NCBI GenBank assembly: GCA_003254925.1
Contig: QANZ01052692.1
Span: 1 to 64,000, forward strand
Direction: 5' to 3'
Length of the DNA stretch: 64,000 nt
Origin: Chamaecrista fasciculata
Taxonomy: Eukaryota; Streptophyta; Magnoliopsida; Fabales; Fabaceae
Shown here: positions 35,340 to 47,700 of the stretch, piece by piece
How positions within the stretch are numbered: position 1 is the first letter of the stretch
Layout: the number at the start of each line of letters is the position of its first letter
The notes under the pieces: generated by a model
What the model was told of the DNA's origin: nothing
The model's database searches: none
The model's input: only the letters and a program-made list of their open reading frames with translations
Position numbers and translations under genes: made by a program

Positions 35340-36537
35340 GCGCACACTCTTACTCTTTGAATAATTTTTTTTACCAGCAAATCAAATCTCCGCGATCCCA
35401 AGAAACAAACAAACAACGAAAGAGATTAATCATATTTATAAATAAACAAACTTGTAGTAGCAGCAGCAGTACTAGTGGACTTTTTCAGCCTCCAAGCTTC
35501 TCTCTTTCTCTCTCTCTCATTCAACAAAATTCACAATTTCATTCACATGGTCCTACCCTTGCTTGCTCTGTCTCTATTCCCAATTTCTATTATTCCCCAA
35601 TATCTCAAACAAATCAGCTGGATAATATAACCCCCTTCCTTCCCTCCCATGATGTCCCTTCACTCCTTACAATTCTTCTGACATTCCTCTCAGATCTCCG
35701 GGACTTGTCTCTTTACCCCCATTTTTCTCCTCCTTCTTCTTCTTCTTGAACTTGTCGCCGCAACAATAAAAATTGGTATTTATTCTGCTTCTTCTGCAAC
35801 TTTTAATTAACTAATCAATCGGAATGATGATGCTATTGCTTAATCGCTTTCTGGGTTTTTTCGTCTGTGTGCTTTTTGGACTTTGAATGAAGTGGGTCTC
35901 TCTGGATTCAGATTCTTTGAATATTTTGGGGTTGTGCCATCTGTTCCCGATTCCATCAACTGGCGTGAAATTGGGGAGACTCGGTAGGTGTTAGTGGTAG
36001 ATGACTTGTCGGAATTTTGAGTCTCACGTAATGCCCATTAAAACATTTGGTTTTTTTTTTCAAAGTGTGTTGCAAATTGCAATCTTCTTTCTATCTTCTC
36101 AGCATTTCGTGTCCATTGATACCCATTAGTTTCAAAGTGTAGCCCCTTTATTGGGGGGTTTTACTATAAGTTAAAATCGAGTTAGATAGATTGGGAAGTG
36201 AATTCTAAGCAAAGCTGATAACTACCTTTTGTTATGTTTTCAATACGCTTCGGGTTGAACAGTTCAGGTTGATCTCTTTTTTTATCTTTTTCTTTTTTTT
36301 TGTGCGTCCTGCTTTCAGATTTTGCCTACTTTCTGCTCCCTATATAAACTGATTCCTTTGGTTGCAATCTGATTTTCCACAGATCAAGTTCTGGAGTTTC
36401 TTCTTAGTACTTGTACCCGAGAGCTTGAGATATCTTAGCAATGGCCTCTTCCCATGGAGGATTGGGGATTGTGTAAAGAAACAGTTGATAAAGTCAGGGG
36501 GAGAAACTATCAAGGTTCTGCTTTGTGTAAACTGTAA
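35340..36537 (+). promoter_or_regulatory. 5' leader region of the FPP gene
   Basis: A CT-rich stretch (35505-35520, 35720-35750) and Ser-rich out-of-frame reading between 35357 and 35749 look like a transcribed leader. Donor-like GT sites follow, so there is probably at least one intron before the ATG at 36538. The exact transcription start cannot be fixed from sequence alone. Confidence 0.45.
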
Positions 36538-39500
36538 ATGGACCGACGAAGTTGGCTATGGCGTAGGAAGTCATCTGAGAAGAGTCCTGCTGAAACTGAG
36601 AGTTCTGGTTCAATATCATCCCATTCAGAAAGATTCTCTGATGATCAGGTACTACAGTGTTATGAATCTTGCAATTGTCTCTGTTGATACTGATATTGCT
36701 AAATTCTGTTTCATATTCTGTAGTGGTGGCCATATATAGTGACAATCATTTCCTTTTGAACTGCTCATTTCTCTCAATAGTGCCTCTCTCCATCCTTTCT
36801 TTGGCATTTCAGTGAAAAGAAAAAAATATAGCTATTTAGCTATGTTTAGTTTGGTCCTATCTTAAGCAGACACCACAGGTCTCATCATTCAAGTGGGGTT
36901 CTCTTTCATTAGCTAAATTGGAAAACTGTGGTCAGTGATATGGCCATTCCTCCAAATTTTTTCCATTAATCACCAAATCACCAGCAGATATACATGTTTC
37001 TTAATCTCTGGGTCAGTTTCAAAACCAGTTCTGTTTTGGAAAAGTCATCTTCCAACAAATAAACCAACTAATGTAGAGTGAAAAAGTCTCGCTACAATAT
37101 TTTCCATTAGAAATTCTTTGATATTTCTTTCTCTCTGTCACTTTTCAAATCATGCCTGACGTAAAGATGATATTTGATAGAATAAGAACACTTTGAGAAG
37201 CACAGTAGAGTTTAAGTTTTGAACCGTCAGTTTATTTATCATCCCTAGCCTTTTTGTTTCCACCTATGAAGAATATAAAGCAGAAACATTGATCCTTGCT
37301 TTCTTTTTCTGGTAATGCTGCATTGTCATTGCTTTTTTGTGCTCCAATGTGCTCTGTGATTTCATTATAGCCATGAGATTATTTCATTCACAAGTTTAAA
37401 TATAGACTGTTAGAACTCCCAATGTTTGAGGCAAACCTTCTTGTTATCCATGTTATGTTTGGCCTGCATCTTCTTCTCAATCTCCCAGAAATGAATGAGG
37501 AATGGGAAGTGAATTTGAAAAGTAAAGCTATATCTGAATGAACTGCTCAAGCTATATCATAAAGAAAATCCATCCTTCAGTCTTGATATTTGTGGTTGTT
37601 CATTTTATTGTGAAGTTGAAAAACATATAAGAATTTAATGTTTCTGCTATATTGTGAAAGGCATATCCAGTCCAAACTACTCCATCACCAGAAGTCACAT
37701 CTAAAGCTGCATCCATTGAAGAAGAAGTTACAGATGCGAAGATTCTAACAGAAAAATTATCTGCTGCTCTCCGGAACATTAGTGCCAAGGAAGACTTGGT
37801 AAAGCAGCATGCAAAAGTTGCTGAAGAAGCTGTCTCAGGTGCTTACTTTTTGGTCATCCTTGCATCATTGCACTGGAAGTAGTGCCAACTTGTTATGTTT
37901 ATTTTCACATAAATTTGGGCTTTATCCAAATTATAACTCAAGAAACCCCAAGAGATGATGCTCCTTGGAGAAGATTAAGAAAACTTTCATGGGGAGCAGA
38001 TTCTGACACTCAATTAACTTCTGTAGACATTTTGGCCATTGTAATTGGATCATGTTAAATTGTTATTATCATTATTTTTTCATGTTGTATACTTAATATG
38101 TTTGTTCCTCCTTGAGTTTATTATGCATCAGTTATGTGCATATGCTTAAATGTGAGCCAATATGTGAATTGATTCAAGTCAAAGAAGATATTTGCACATA
38201 TGGCCAAAATGTGCTTTATTTGCTTGTTCAGGGTGGAAATTTACTTACCTTGATTATCAAGGTTTTTGCTTTGTGGATCTTATTATATATTCATCCATAA
38301 TTATGTGAAACGGTTATCAGTTTTCTCTCACTTTGTTTTTCATTTTTGAAAACTTTAAAGCTTATATCTGCGAACAGAAAAATCCTGATATTGGCTTTTG
38401 GAGATGTTTAGGTTGGGAGAGGGCTGAAAATGAACTGTCGTCTCTGAAACAACTACTTGACGCTGCAAATCAGAAGAACTCAGCTCTTGAAGACCGAGTT
38501 AGTCATCTTGATGGGGCACTCAAAGAGTGTATGAGGCAACTTAGGCAAGCTAGAGAAGAGCAAGAGCAAAAGATCAATGAAGCTGTTGCAAATACCTCTC
38601 ATGATTGGGAGTTGAAAATATCTGAGCTTAAGGTTCAACTTCAAACAGCTAAAGCAGAAGCTGCTCCCCCAATTCGTTCTGATCATCACCAAAGACTTGA
38701 GGCTGTGGAGAAAGAAAATTTAGGACTGAAACTTGAGCTACAATCTCGACTTGAGGAACTCGAATACAGGATTGCTGAGAGGGATTTAAGTACACAAGCT
38801 GCAGAAACAGCAAGCAAGCAACATCTGGAGAGCAAAAGGAAGGTGGCTAGGCTTGAAGCTGAGTGCCATAGACTAAAAGCCTTAGTTCGTAAAGCATTCT
38901 CGGCTAATGATCATGTATCTATGACAGCCTCTTCAGTTTATGTAGAGTCCTTCGCAGATAGCCTGTCAGATAGCGGAGAGAGGCTACATGCTGTTGAAAG
39001 TGATGTGCGCAAATCCAGTGGCTGGGAGATGAACGAATGTGAGCCAAGTCGCTCTGACTCGTGGGCATCTGCTTTAATTACAGAACTCAATCAGTCTAAG
39101 AAAGAGAAAGCTGTTGGAAAAAATCGCATGGCCTCTTCAGTTGATATCAATCTCATGGATGATTTCCTCGAGATGGAAAGACTTGCCGCATTGCCAGATA
39201 CAGAAAGTAGAAGTACTTATGTTGAGGCAGGAGCGGCATCAGACCAGCCTAATGTTGACCAAAGCACTATGAGAGATGAACTTGAAGCCATGACTAAAAA
39301 GAATGACAAATTGGAGGAGAAGATAGGGAAGATGGAAGCAGATATACTTGAGAGAGAGATGGCTTTTGCTGAGTGCCAAAAGCAGCTTGAGGCATCACAG
39401 AATCGGATGAAGGAAGCAGAGTTGAAGGTAGCAGAGCTCCAAACTAAGTTAGCTCTTGCTAACAAAACAAATCAAGAAGTGTATGAAGAACTAAAATCAG

Positions 39501-40620
39501 CCAAAACAAAGAATGAGGTGGCTGAATCAAAACTCAGAGTTGCTCAAAGTGAGGTCGAGGAATTGATCTCGAAAATTGCTTCATTGGAGGAGGAGATTGA
39601 GAAGGAGAGAGATCTGTCTGCTGAGAATGTTTCCAAGTGTGGTAAATTGGAAGATGAGCTTTCGAGAATAAAGCATGAAGCTCGAGTCCAGCAAGAGGCT
39701 GAGAAAATGAATAGGGAAGGTGTCAATATTGAGTTGAAGTTGAATCAGGTCAGTTTACTAACACACTTTAGGAACGCTTTAAGCCTGCTCTTACTGTTCC
39801 ATTCTGCATACATGCTTAGACAAGAGCCTATTCTTTTCCGAGGACAATTTATAACAGCAAATCAAACAGAGAATTTTTCATATATATGATAATATATAAT
39901 GCTTTAGAAGAACCTTGTAATGTCCATTTACGAAAATGATTGCTGGCTTGCTAGTCAAACACTTATCTACTTCAGAATTCAAGCAGCATATGAGAACCTG
40001 GCTTGAAAAATCATGCTTTGCCTATTTTAAGAGACACAATTGCATTTCAGCCAATTAGAACGAATAATTTGCAAAAGTAAACTTGATTTGCTCCCAGTTT
40101 CATTCCTCTTATAGTGTATATTTATCAAATGGATGACTTATGAATACAATTATTTTTCATGACTTGAAACGCATCCCAGAGAAACTAGAAGTTAACTTAT
40201 TACTTGTAATAGAAGTAAAAATGCCAAATTTTGTTATTGTTGTTATCATCATCTTTTCTAATACGAAAGATTTTCACATCAATGTTGCAGGAGAAGGAGC
40301 TTGCTTTGGCTGCTAGTAGATTTGCTGAGTGCCAAAAGACCATAGCTTCCCTTGGTCATCAGCTAAAGTCCCTTGCATCACTGGAAGATTTCCTACTTGA
40401 TTCCCAGAATCCTTTGGAGCTAAAAAGTGAAGTCACAAAAAGTCCCCAAAATGGTGTTGAGGTATTGAAATTACTTCATAATAGCGATTTACCCAAAAGA
40501 GATTCTGAGTCAGCAATAGCGTTAAAACCATCAATCACTCATGAGAAAAGCCGTAATGGTTTGGGTTTTGGTAAGTTCGCCCCTAGAAGTAAGAGTGTCA
40601 GCAGAAGAGGAACTCACTGA
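36538..40620 (+). CDS. FPP: filament-like plant protein (FPP, DUF869), long coiled coil
   Basis: Complete gene, four coding exons: 36538-36648, 37661-37838, 38412-39748 and 40291-40620; 1956 nt, 651 aa, all GT/AG with agreeing phases. The start MDRRSWLWRRKSSEKSPAET is the hallmark FPP N terminus. Exon 2 gives ILTEKLSAALRNISAKEDLV and exon 3 a long heptad-rich coiled coil (for example LSSLKQLLDAANQKNSALED and the segment before NVSKCGKLEDELSRIK). Exon 4 contains ASRFAECQKTIASLGHQLKS, a conserved FPP block, and a basic tail ending SVSRRGTH. The family is plant-specific and was linked to the nuclear envelope (interaction with WPP-domain proteins); the cellular role here is inferred from the family. 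The length matches the shorter FPP members. Exon 3 could be read 140 codons longer in frame through its donor at 39749, but the intron has clear GT/AG sites. Confidence 0.92.
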
Positions 40621-40655
40621 TGCTTGCTTTGCTTATGTGTAAATGCTTTATTATA

Positions 40656-40826
40656 GGGTTTTGCTATAAAAAACTCTATAACTTAAGCTATAGAATTTTT
40701 GTGTCTATCTCTCTCTACTCATGACACATTTACCTAGATAATTGATGGAAATCAAAATCATGATAAGAGAGAGATAGACACAAAAACACCATAGCTTAAG
40801 CTATGGAGTTTTTTATAGCAAAACCC
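40656..40826. mobile_element. MITE with exact 9-bp target duplication
   Basis: 171 bp. The ends are GGGTTTTGCTATAAAAAACTC and its inverse; the arms are about 60 bp with few mismatches. The exact repeat TTTATTATA lies at 40647-40655 and 40827-40835, as for Mutator-type MITEs. It begins 35 bases after the FPP stop codon and is therefore probably in that gene's 3' untranslated region or terminator. Confidence 0.8.
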
Positions 40827-41496
40827 TTTATTATATATCCATTCTTATATATATGAATCCTAAAGTCACATATTTTACATAAAAAGCACTGGTTTTAGAA
40901 GTAAAAATTGCTCAAAGAATATATATATATAGTCAAAGTGATTGATTGATATCTTTCATCTTATATGTATATGTAAATTCCAATATTAGTTAATTAAAAA
41001 TGGTTCTGATAAGTTCTTGCAATTACATTTCAGTACAGCTGTCTTTGCTTGATTTCTTTGATTCCTTGGACCATTAACCAAGAAGACAACTTCTATCCCG
41101 TATTCAAAGGAAAAAAAGGATCATTGAGCAATCGATTTTTTTGTTTAGTTCTGATAGATTCTGAAGGAAGATACAAGAAAAATGAGAAATGTTTCATCTT
41201 TGTGATTGTCTGTATATGACCAATTTTCAAAGTTTCATTCTCTCGCTTTCTGCAGTGAAAGAAAAGATGGGTCGGTGTGGGTCTCACCTAATCTGTTTGT
41301 TATCTTTTTCTTCCAACCACAGACCAGACAAAAGTATTGGACAAGATTTTGATTCCGAGGTCGCTATTTGTAGAAACTTCTGAGTTCTGAGTGAAAAAAA
41401 AGACAAAAAGGTTAAAATAGACTTTTCCCTTAATACCTTCTCAAACTATTTTTAAAAATTATAATTGTTTATTCATTAATTCTAACATCTAGTTCA

Positions 41497-41767
41497 AAGT
41501 GTAATTTTGATTCCGTACTTTTTGTTTATGTCTCAATTTGGCTCTGTATTTTTCTTGTTACACTTTTTGGTTTTATATTTTTATAAAAAGTTTCATTGTT
41601 ATTTCCACAATGTGAAACTTTTTGCAAAAATATGAGATCAGTTTTGTAACATGACCAAAGAATATGAGATATGAGATTAATTATGCAACTTGATCAAAAG
41701 TTATGAGACCAAAAGTATAACAAAAAAAATACGAGACACCTAAACAAAAGATATGAGACTAAAAGTG
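41497..41767. repeat. foldback MITE, family B copy 2
   Basis: The left half (GTTACACTTTTTGGTTTTAT) pairs with the inverse of the right half (ACCAAAAGTATAACAAAAA), with a perfect inner hairpin around AAAAAGTTTCA and GTGAAACTTTTT. Related to 27418-27725. Confidence 0.5.
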
Positions 41768-41875
41768 CATATATCATAATTTATATAGTATTATACAATT
41801 TGGTATATGATTTATAATACTGTATTTAGAGTAAACTAAATACAATATTTTTTTAAGTTGACAAATCATTTAATT

Positions 41876-42146
41876 TAGAGTAAACTAACAATTTGGTCCT
41901 TAAAAGATTATTGAGTTGATATCTTAGCCCCTGAAAGATTAAAATACACATTTAGTTCTTGAAGGATCAAAACGGTATACTCTTTAGTCCTTGCAAAATT
42001 AAAATGATATAATATTTAGTCTATAAAAAGGACTAAGTAATATATTATTTTAATTTTTTAGAGATTAAGCTGTACGTTTAAATCTTTGAATGACCAAATT
42101 GTAAGCTCGATGATCTTTCGGGGAATAAATTTTTAGTTTACTTTTT
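41876..42146. repeat. foldback MITE, family D copy 1
   Basis: Begins GAGTAAACTAACAATTTGGT and ends with the inverse near 42142. The halves pair over most of their length. The second copy is at 45787-46056 in a FAAH intron. Confidence 0.6.
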
Positions 42147-42238
42147 AACTTATTACTTTGCCTTAATGCTTAGTGCATTCCATTTGGTTTTGGGCTTTCC
42201 AAGGATTTTCAACATGGTAGGCAATATTCATATTCATA

Positions 42239-42401
42239 TCTAATATTATATGGCTTTACCCCTTTCTGGTCGTTCATGTTTTAAATTATAATCTATGAAA
42301 TTAAAAATAAGAGAAAATTTACTATTTAGTCTCTCTTTCTTTACTGAGTTAACAATTTAATTCCTTTATTTATTTTACATACGGGCACGCAAAGCCCCTA
42401 G
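42239..42401 (+). mobile_element. mini-Helitron, copy 2
   Basis: 163 bp: TCTAATATTATATGGCTTTA start after A, ...ACGGGCACGCAAAGCCCCTAG end before T. The 5' arm of the terminal hairpin seen in copy 1 is missing. Sequence related to copies 1, 3 and 4. Confidence 0.65.
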
Positions 42402-42613
42402 TACATTATATAGAAGAATGCTCTTATTGAATATATTTATTACACTGCATTAGGCAGTCACACCAATTACAATGGGAACATATATATATATATATATATA
42501 TAAATGATTCCAGTCTCGCATTCTTCATATATCTTTCTTCCAAAATTGCATATTTCCTCCTCAGCTCATCTCATCTGAAATTCTGAACAACACAAGAAAG
42601 CTTGTAAAATCCG

Positions 42614-42850
42614 ATGAGTGCTTTGAAGAGAAAAGAAGAAGAAGAAGAATTCTTCACATTACTGCGTTTTCTTTTGAACAACTTGCAAATCAATCCTTGC
42701 TCAACACATTATAGAAAACCTCTGGCTTTCTCTGCTCTGACTCGCAGATGGCCTAACACCACAGTGGTACCATATGTCAGAATTTCATTATTAGTTCAAA
42801 AGCTTTTGCTATTAAATTTGACAGCTAAAATTGTCTTTTTCTGTTTTTAA
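42614..42850 (+). other. short open frame, doubtful
   Basis: An ATG at 42614 opens 78 codons (MSALKRKEEEEEFFTLLRF...). The region before it (42540-42610) looks leader-like, with CTCCTCAGCTCATCTCATC, but no family is recognised and the second half is hydrophobic and AT-driven. It might be a decayed first exon. Low confidence that it is a gene. Confidence 0.15.
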
Positions 42851-43063
42851 TTCTTTTTAATGCTACTTTCAGTTTTGTCTCTCCATTGTCAATTCTGCTC
42901 TTTAATGTTCACAAGTTTTTTTATTAAAATAATACACAAAATTATATTATGTATCTCGATACCCAACGAATTTTCTTATTTCCCCAAATGGGATACGTAT
43001 CCGTTGAACTCGATTTTAATACTTAATTTTTTCTTTAAAATCGCACTCGGTAAACACGATTTT

Positions 43064-43148
43064 AGTATTGACAGTATCATGTCAATACTGGAATCGTGCC
43101 CAGGAGGCACGATTTCAATTTATTAAGGGGAGGCCGTTGGGCCTCCCC
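43064..43148. repeat. three consecutive short hairpins
   Basis: AGTATTGACA/TGTCAATACT (43064-43073, 43080-43089), AATCGTGCC/GGCACGATT (43092-43100, 43106-43114) and GGGGAGGCC/GGCCTCCCC (43127-43135, 43140-43148). All arms are exact. An AT microsatellite follows, then the 3' end of the inverted Helitron at 43177. They may be the structured end of an unrecognised element. Confidence 0.7.
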
Positions 43149-43176
43149 ATATATATATATATATATATATATATAA

Positions 43177-43497
43177 CTAGGGGCTTGGCGTGCTCGTGCA
43201 TGTAACGTTTAAATTGATTTAAAGTTAAAGATTATATTAAATTTTTATATTGATAAAAGAGTAAGTTTGAAACCAATTTGAGAAATTATAAAATATTTAG
43301 GACCAATTTGAAATTACCTCATATGGGGAGAGTGAGTGGGGAGAGAGTGGTGCATTTTTAATTTTTAATTGTTTTTTGCATTTTTTTAATTCATTTATTT
43401 TTTTAAAGAAGTGGGGAGAGAGAGTGGGTGATTTTTTTTTCTTTTTTAATTCACTATTTTTGACCAACCATAAGGGGTAGAGCCATATAATATAAGA
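43177..43497 (-). mobile_element. mini-Helitron, copy 3
   Basis: Minus-strand start TCTTATATTATATGGCTCTA (43497) and end AGCACGCCAAGCCCCTAG (43177), with A before and T after. 321 bp, longer than its relatives because of an interior repeat related to family C. No coding content. Confidence 0.65.
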
Positions 43498-43589
43498 TAT
43501 ATAAATAATAATATTTTATAAAATTTAATAAAAAATTTTAACAGTAGTATTTTATAACTTTTTAAATTAATTAATTTTATTCGAATAAT

Positions 43590-43640
43590 CGGCACTTATT
43601 TGACCAACCTAGTGAGCTAATCATTAGACCAACAAGCTTG
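43590..43640 (-). mobile_element. SINE remnant
   Basis: The minus strand reads TTGGTCTAATGATTAGCTCA, a diverged version of the A-box end of the SINE at 13697. The rest of the element is not recognisable. Confidence 0.35.
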
Positions 43641-43771
43641 GTTTGTGTATTATTTGTGACTAAATAACTCTATTTACTATTATTTCTAAGTGTTCAGTTT
43701 TTGTCATGTGTACTCTATTTATTTAAAATTTTGTAGTTGTGATTAAAGAACAAGTGACGAATATATATATA

Positions 43772-44370
43772 NNNNNNNNNNNNNNNNNNNNNNNNNNNNN
43801 NNNNNNNNNNNNNNNNNNNNNNNNNNNNNNNNNNNNNNNNNNNNNNNNNNNNNNNNNNNNNNNNNNNNNNNNNNNNNNNNNNNNNNNNNNNNNNNNNNNN
43901 NNNNNNNNNNNNNNNNNNNNNNNNNNNNNNNNNNNNNNNNNNNNNNNNNNNNNNNNNNNNNNNNNNNNNNNNNNNNNNNNNNNNNNNNNNNNNNNNNNNN
44001 NNNNNNNNNNNNNNNNNNNNNNNNNNNNNNNNNNNNNNNNNNNNNNNNNNNNNNNNNNNNNNNNNNNNNNNNNNNNNNNNNNNNNNNNNNNNNNNNNNNN
44101 NNNNNNNNNNNNNNNNNNNNNNNNNNNNNNNNNNNNNNNNNNNNNNNNNNNNNNNNNNNNNNNNNNNNNNNNNNNNNNNNNNNNNNNNNNNNNNNNNNNN
44201 NNNNNNNNNNNNNNNNNNNNNNNNNNNNNNNNNNNNNNNNNNNNNNNNNNNNNNNNNNNNNNNNNNNNNNNNNNNNNNNNNNNNNNNNNNNNNNNNNNNN
44301 NNNNNNNNNNNNNNNNNNNNNNNNNNNNNNNNNNNNNNNNNNNNNNNNNNNNNNNNNNNNNNNNNNNNNN
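43772..44370. other. assembly gap (599 N)
   Basis: Run of N. It is placed just 3' of the last visible FAAH exon (44744), and probably holds that gene's final exon. Reading frames drawn across it are meaningless. Confidence 0.95.
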
Positions 44371-44743
44371 AAAAAAAAACCCTAAAAACTTGGGGGAAAA
44401 GGAAATGTTATTTTGCATTCTTAAAACTTTATTCAAATGCCATGTTTTTATTGAATACTCCTTAAATGAGGGCAACTTTTTTTTAGCTTGAAAGAAGACT
44501 AAATTCATTTGAAGTTTTTTTTTGTTATTAAATTTATCATTAAAAATAAGATAAATACTAAAAAATTTTGCATGATGAATTATAAAAGAAATATATAATT
44601 TTTTTTTATATAAAAAGACTTACGTATCATTTTATAATTAATGAATTTGATAATAATGATCTTAACAAATTTACTAATTTTTCTCCATTCAGAAATTATC
44701 ATGGTATATCTATGAAAAATAAAGGGATTTGAATTTTTTTCAC

Positions 44744-47700
44744 CTGCATTGCATATGCCAAGTGAATAAGTGTTGCTTCAGACCAAGGCTTTCCAATAAA
44801 CTGAAGACCAATAGGCAATCCCACTTTATCGTATCCAACCTGTAAAGGAAAATTAAGGTACCATCCTGCCATTTTTGGGCTCTCATAAATGCATTTTTTC
44901 TCTATGTATTATTTGTATATTTTAGAGAGAAAAACAAAGAAGTAGAGAGATAAAATGTGTACCCTACATCCTTTCTTTACCTCTTTTTGTTTTCTCTAAA
45001 ATGTACTAAGATACCAAAAAAAAATTTATAAAGGATCCAGATGTCAATGGAACTAAATATTCTGGACAAGAATGTGTATAATGTAAAAAAAATAAAAAGT
45101 GAAGGATGATTTGGTCATTTCATACCGAAACAGTCACAGCAGGAAGCCCCAGGAAGTTTCCTGCTATAGAATACCTAACCAATGCAGCTGAAATGGCAGG
45201 GAAAAAATATCACTTTTGGTGATAAAATTAGGAGAAAACCTCTTGTTTGTCCTTTAATTTGTTCCAAAACTATGATTTAGTCCCTCAAATTAGAAAGACA
45301 CTTTTTACTTACTGATTGTTTTTTTAAGAAATGTCAGTCTCTGAAATGTTTTCAATGAGGAGTAAATAATTGATGCTTGTAAAAATTTAGGGACCAAAGA
45401 ATGATATAATTGATAGTTTTGGGACAAATTTAAGGACTAAAATTGTATCTAAGTTTTTGTTCATGTTCATATATATATATATATATACCTCCATTGACGT
45501 AGTCAAGTTCACCAGTCTTGAGGGCATCATCTGTTATGGAGTATGCAGTCACACTGTTTCAATTATCAGCAACATGTAATAGCATAAGACATCATCATCA
45601 TCATCATCATGATGTAAAGTCTTAGAAATTGCAAGAAAGAAATGAGAAAGTGCAAAGTGGGACAGACCCTACTGTTGGTGAGACTATGACATCTGCCTCA
45701 GCAAGTATCTTCTTATGAAACTGCAATTGGCGATTCCTAAGCCACATTTCAACAAGCATTTCAATTTCAAATACACTTATGAATACATTTGAGTAAACTA
45801 ACAATTTGGTCCTTGAAAGATCACCGAGTTGACAACTCGGTCTCTAAAAGATTGAAATACACAGTTTAGTCCTTGAAATATTAAAACAATATACTCTTTA
45901 GTTCATGAAAAATTAAAACAGTATACTATTTAGTTCATGAAAATGACTAATAAGTATATTGTTTTGATTTTTCAAGGACTAAACTATACATTTCAAACTT
46001 TTAGGGATCAAGTTGTCATCTTCGTGAACTTTCAGGGACCAAATTGTTAGTTTATTCAAATATATTTCTATTATATATATATATTACTCATACATGTATT
46101 TTTCATTGCCAGACTCATCAGAACAGAACACACCTAATTTTCTGAGCTTTTAGATACTCCTTGCTGCTGAAAGCCTTATAGATGTTGAGAGCTACTCTTG
46201 CATCCCATCCAAATTCTGTAAAATCCCTTTGGGTGACACATACATTTTGTATTGTGTCAGCAATCACATACATACATACATACATACATACATACATACA
46301 TACATACATACATACAAATAATGAATCAAGTGATGAAGGGAACATACTTTCCTAGATATGACTCAAGTGATGTGCAACATTCAGATCCAATGGTCAAATA
46401 GTGTGCCAGCCTCATCACTTCAATCTCTGGTATGGTCACCTTTACAGTCTAAACATGCATTTTTAAAAATTTCAGTAAGAGGAGATTTTTAGGAAGACTT
46501 GGTCTTATTCATTATTAGTTTGATTCAATTTGATTTTGATTGGTTACCTGACACCCATAGTGATCTTGGAGTTTGTTCAAAGCTTGTGTGCAGCATAATC
46601 TGACATCATCACTGCAATCATTAAACCACTAATTGACCAAATTAGTGGTTATAGAGAAAAGTAAGTTAGAAATTAGGACTAAAAGTTACATATTCATGAA
46701 ATGAAAGCTAAGGAGCAGGTTACTAACTTCTTCATACTTGGCCAACTTGATGCCAGTGATGGACTTGGTCAAGCTCAGCAATGGAAGATGTATCTAATGA
46801 GAGTTCAAGAATAAAGAGTTATATTTAATTCAAGTTCTTGACCATTTCGCTAAATTTGTAATAATAAACATAAAATAAGTACTTACTGGTATACCGGAGA
46901 GCCGATGCGATGGGGTTTCACCACTAATAGCAGCATAACTGTTAAAAGCAAAACAATAGAAGCTGTGAAACTAAACTTGGAAGTAGCCTGAAAAAAACAA
47001 TGTAGTAAAAAAGAGTGCTAGTAGTACTAACACAATCAATGCATCTTCAACATTGCCTGCTAGTATTCCAACCATTCCAACTGTCCAGTTCAAAGGAAGA
47101 ACTCTGAATATAGCATAAGAACATTGTTCTAAGTCATTGTAATATTTCCAACACACAAACATGGTACAAAAATAAGATAGTTATACACACCCAGAATGAG
47201 GAACACGACCGAAAGTTGGTTTTAGGCCAACAACTCCGCAAAGAGCTGCAGGCATCCGCACCGATCCTAACCACATTTTTACCAACAAAATAGGTTATTC
47301 ATAATAATTAAGGTGTCTTTTTTTTTTTCCATAATAATGACATTATATATCTTTTGAGGACTAAATTAGGATTTATTGTTCTTATACGAGTGCGATACCT
47401 CCCCCATCAACACCGAGAGCAGCAGGACAAAGTCCTGCAGACACAACTGCAGCAGATCCACTAGAAGAACCTCCTGCAATCCTTGTGGGATCATATGGAT
47501 TTCTTGTAGCCCTACAAAGGTTGTTAAACATAAGACATGTTCTTATGTTCCAATTTACAAGACACCAAAAATATGAAGCAAAGTGTGGTCATGATCATGA
47601 TGAAAAAGAGACATTAATTTGTACAAGGTTTCTGTTTACCCATAATGTGGATTAATCCCACTAGTTCCAGACCCAAGTTCATGCATATTGGTCTTCCCGA

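Noticed and set aside
38480-38692. Minus-strand frames inside FPP exon 3 (also 39217-39465, 39544-39726)
   Set aside because: They are antisense shadows of a strong coding exon with clear coiled-coil sequence.
43723-44508. Long open frames on both strands across the N run
   Set aside because: They exist only because N codons cannot contain stops.
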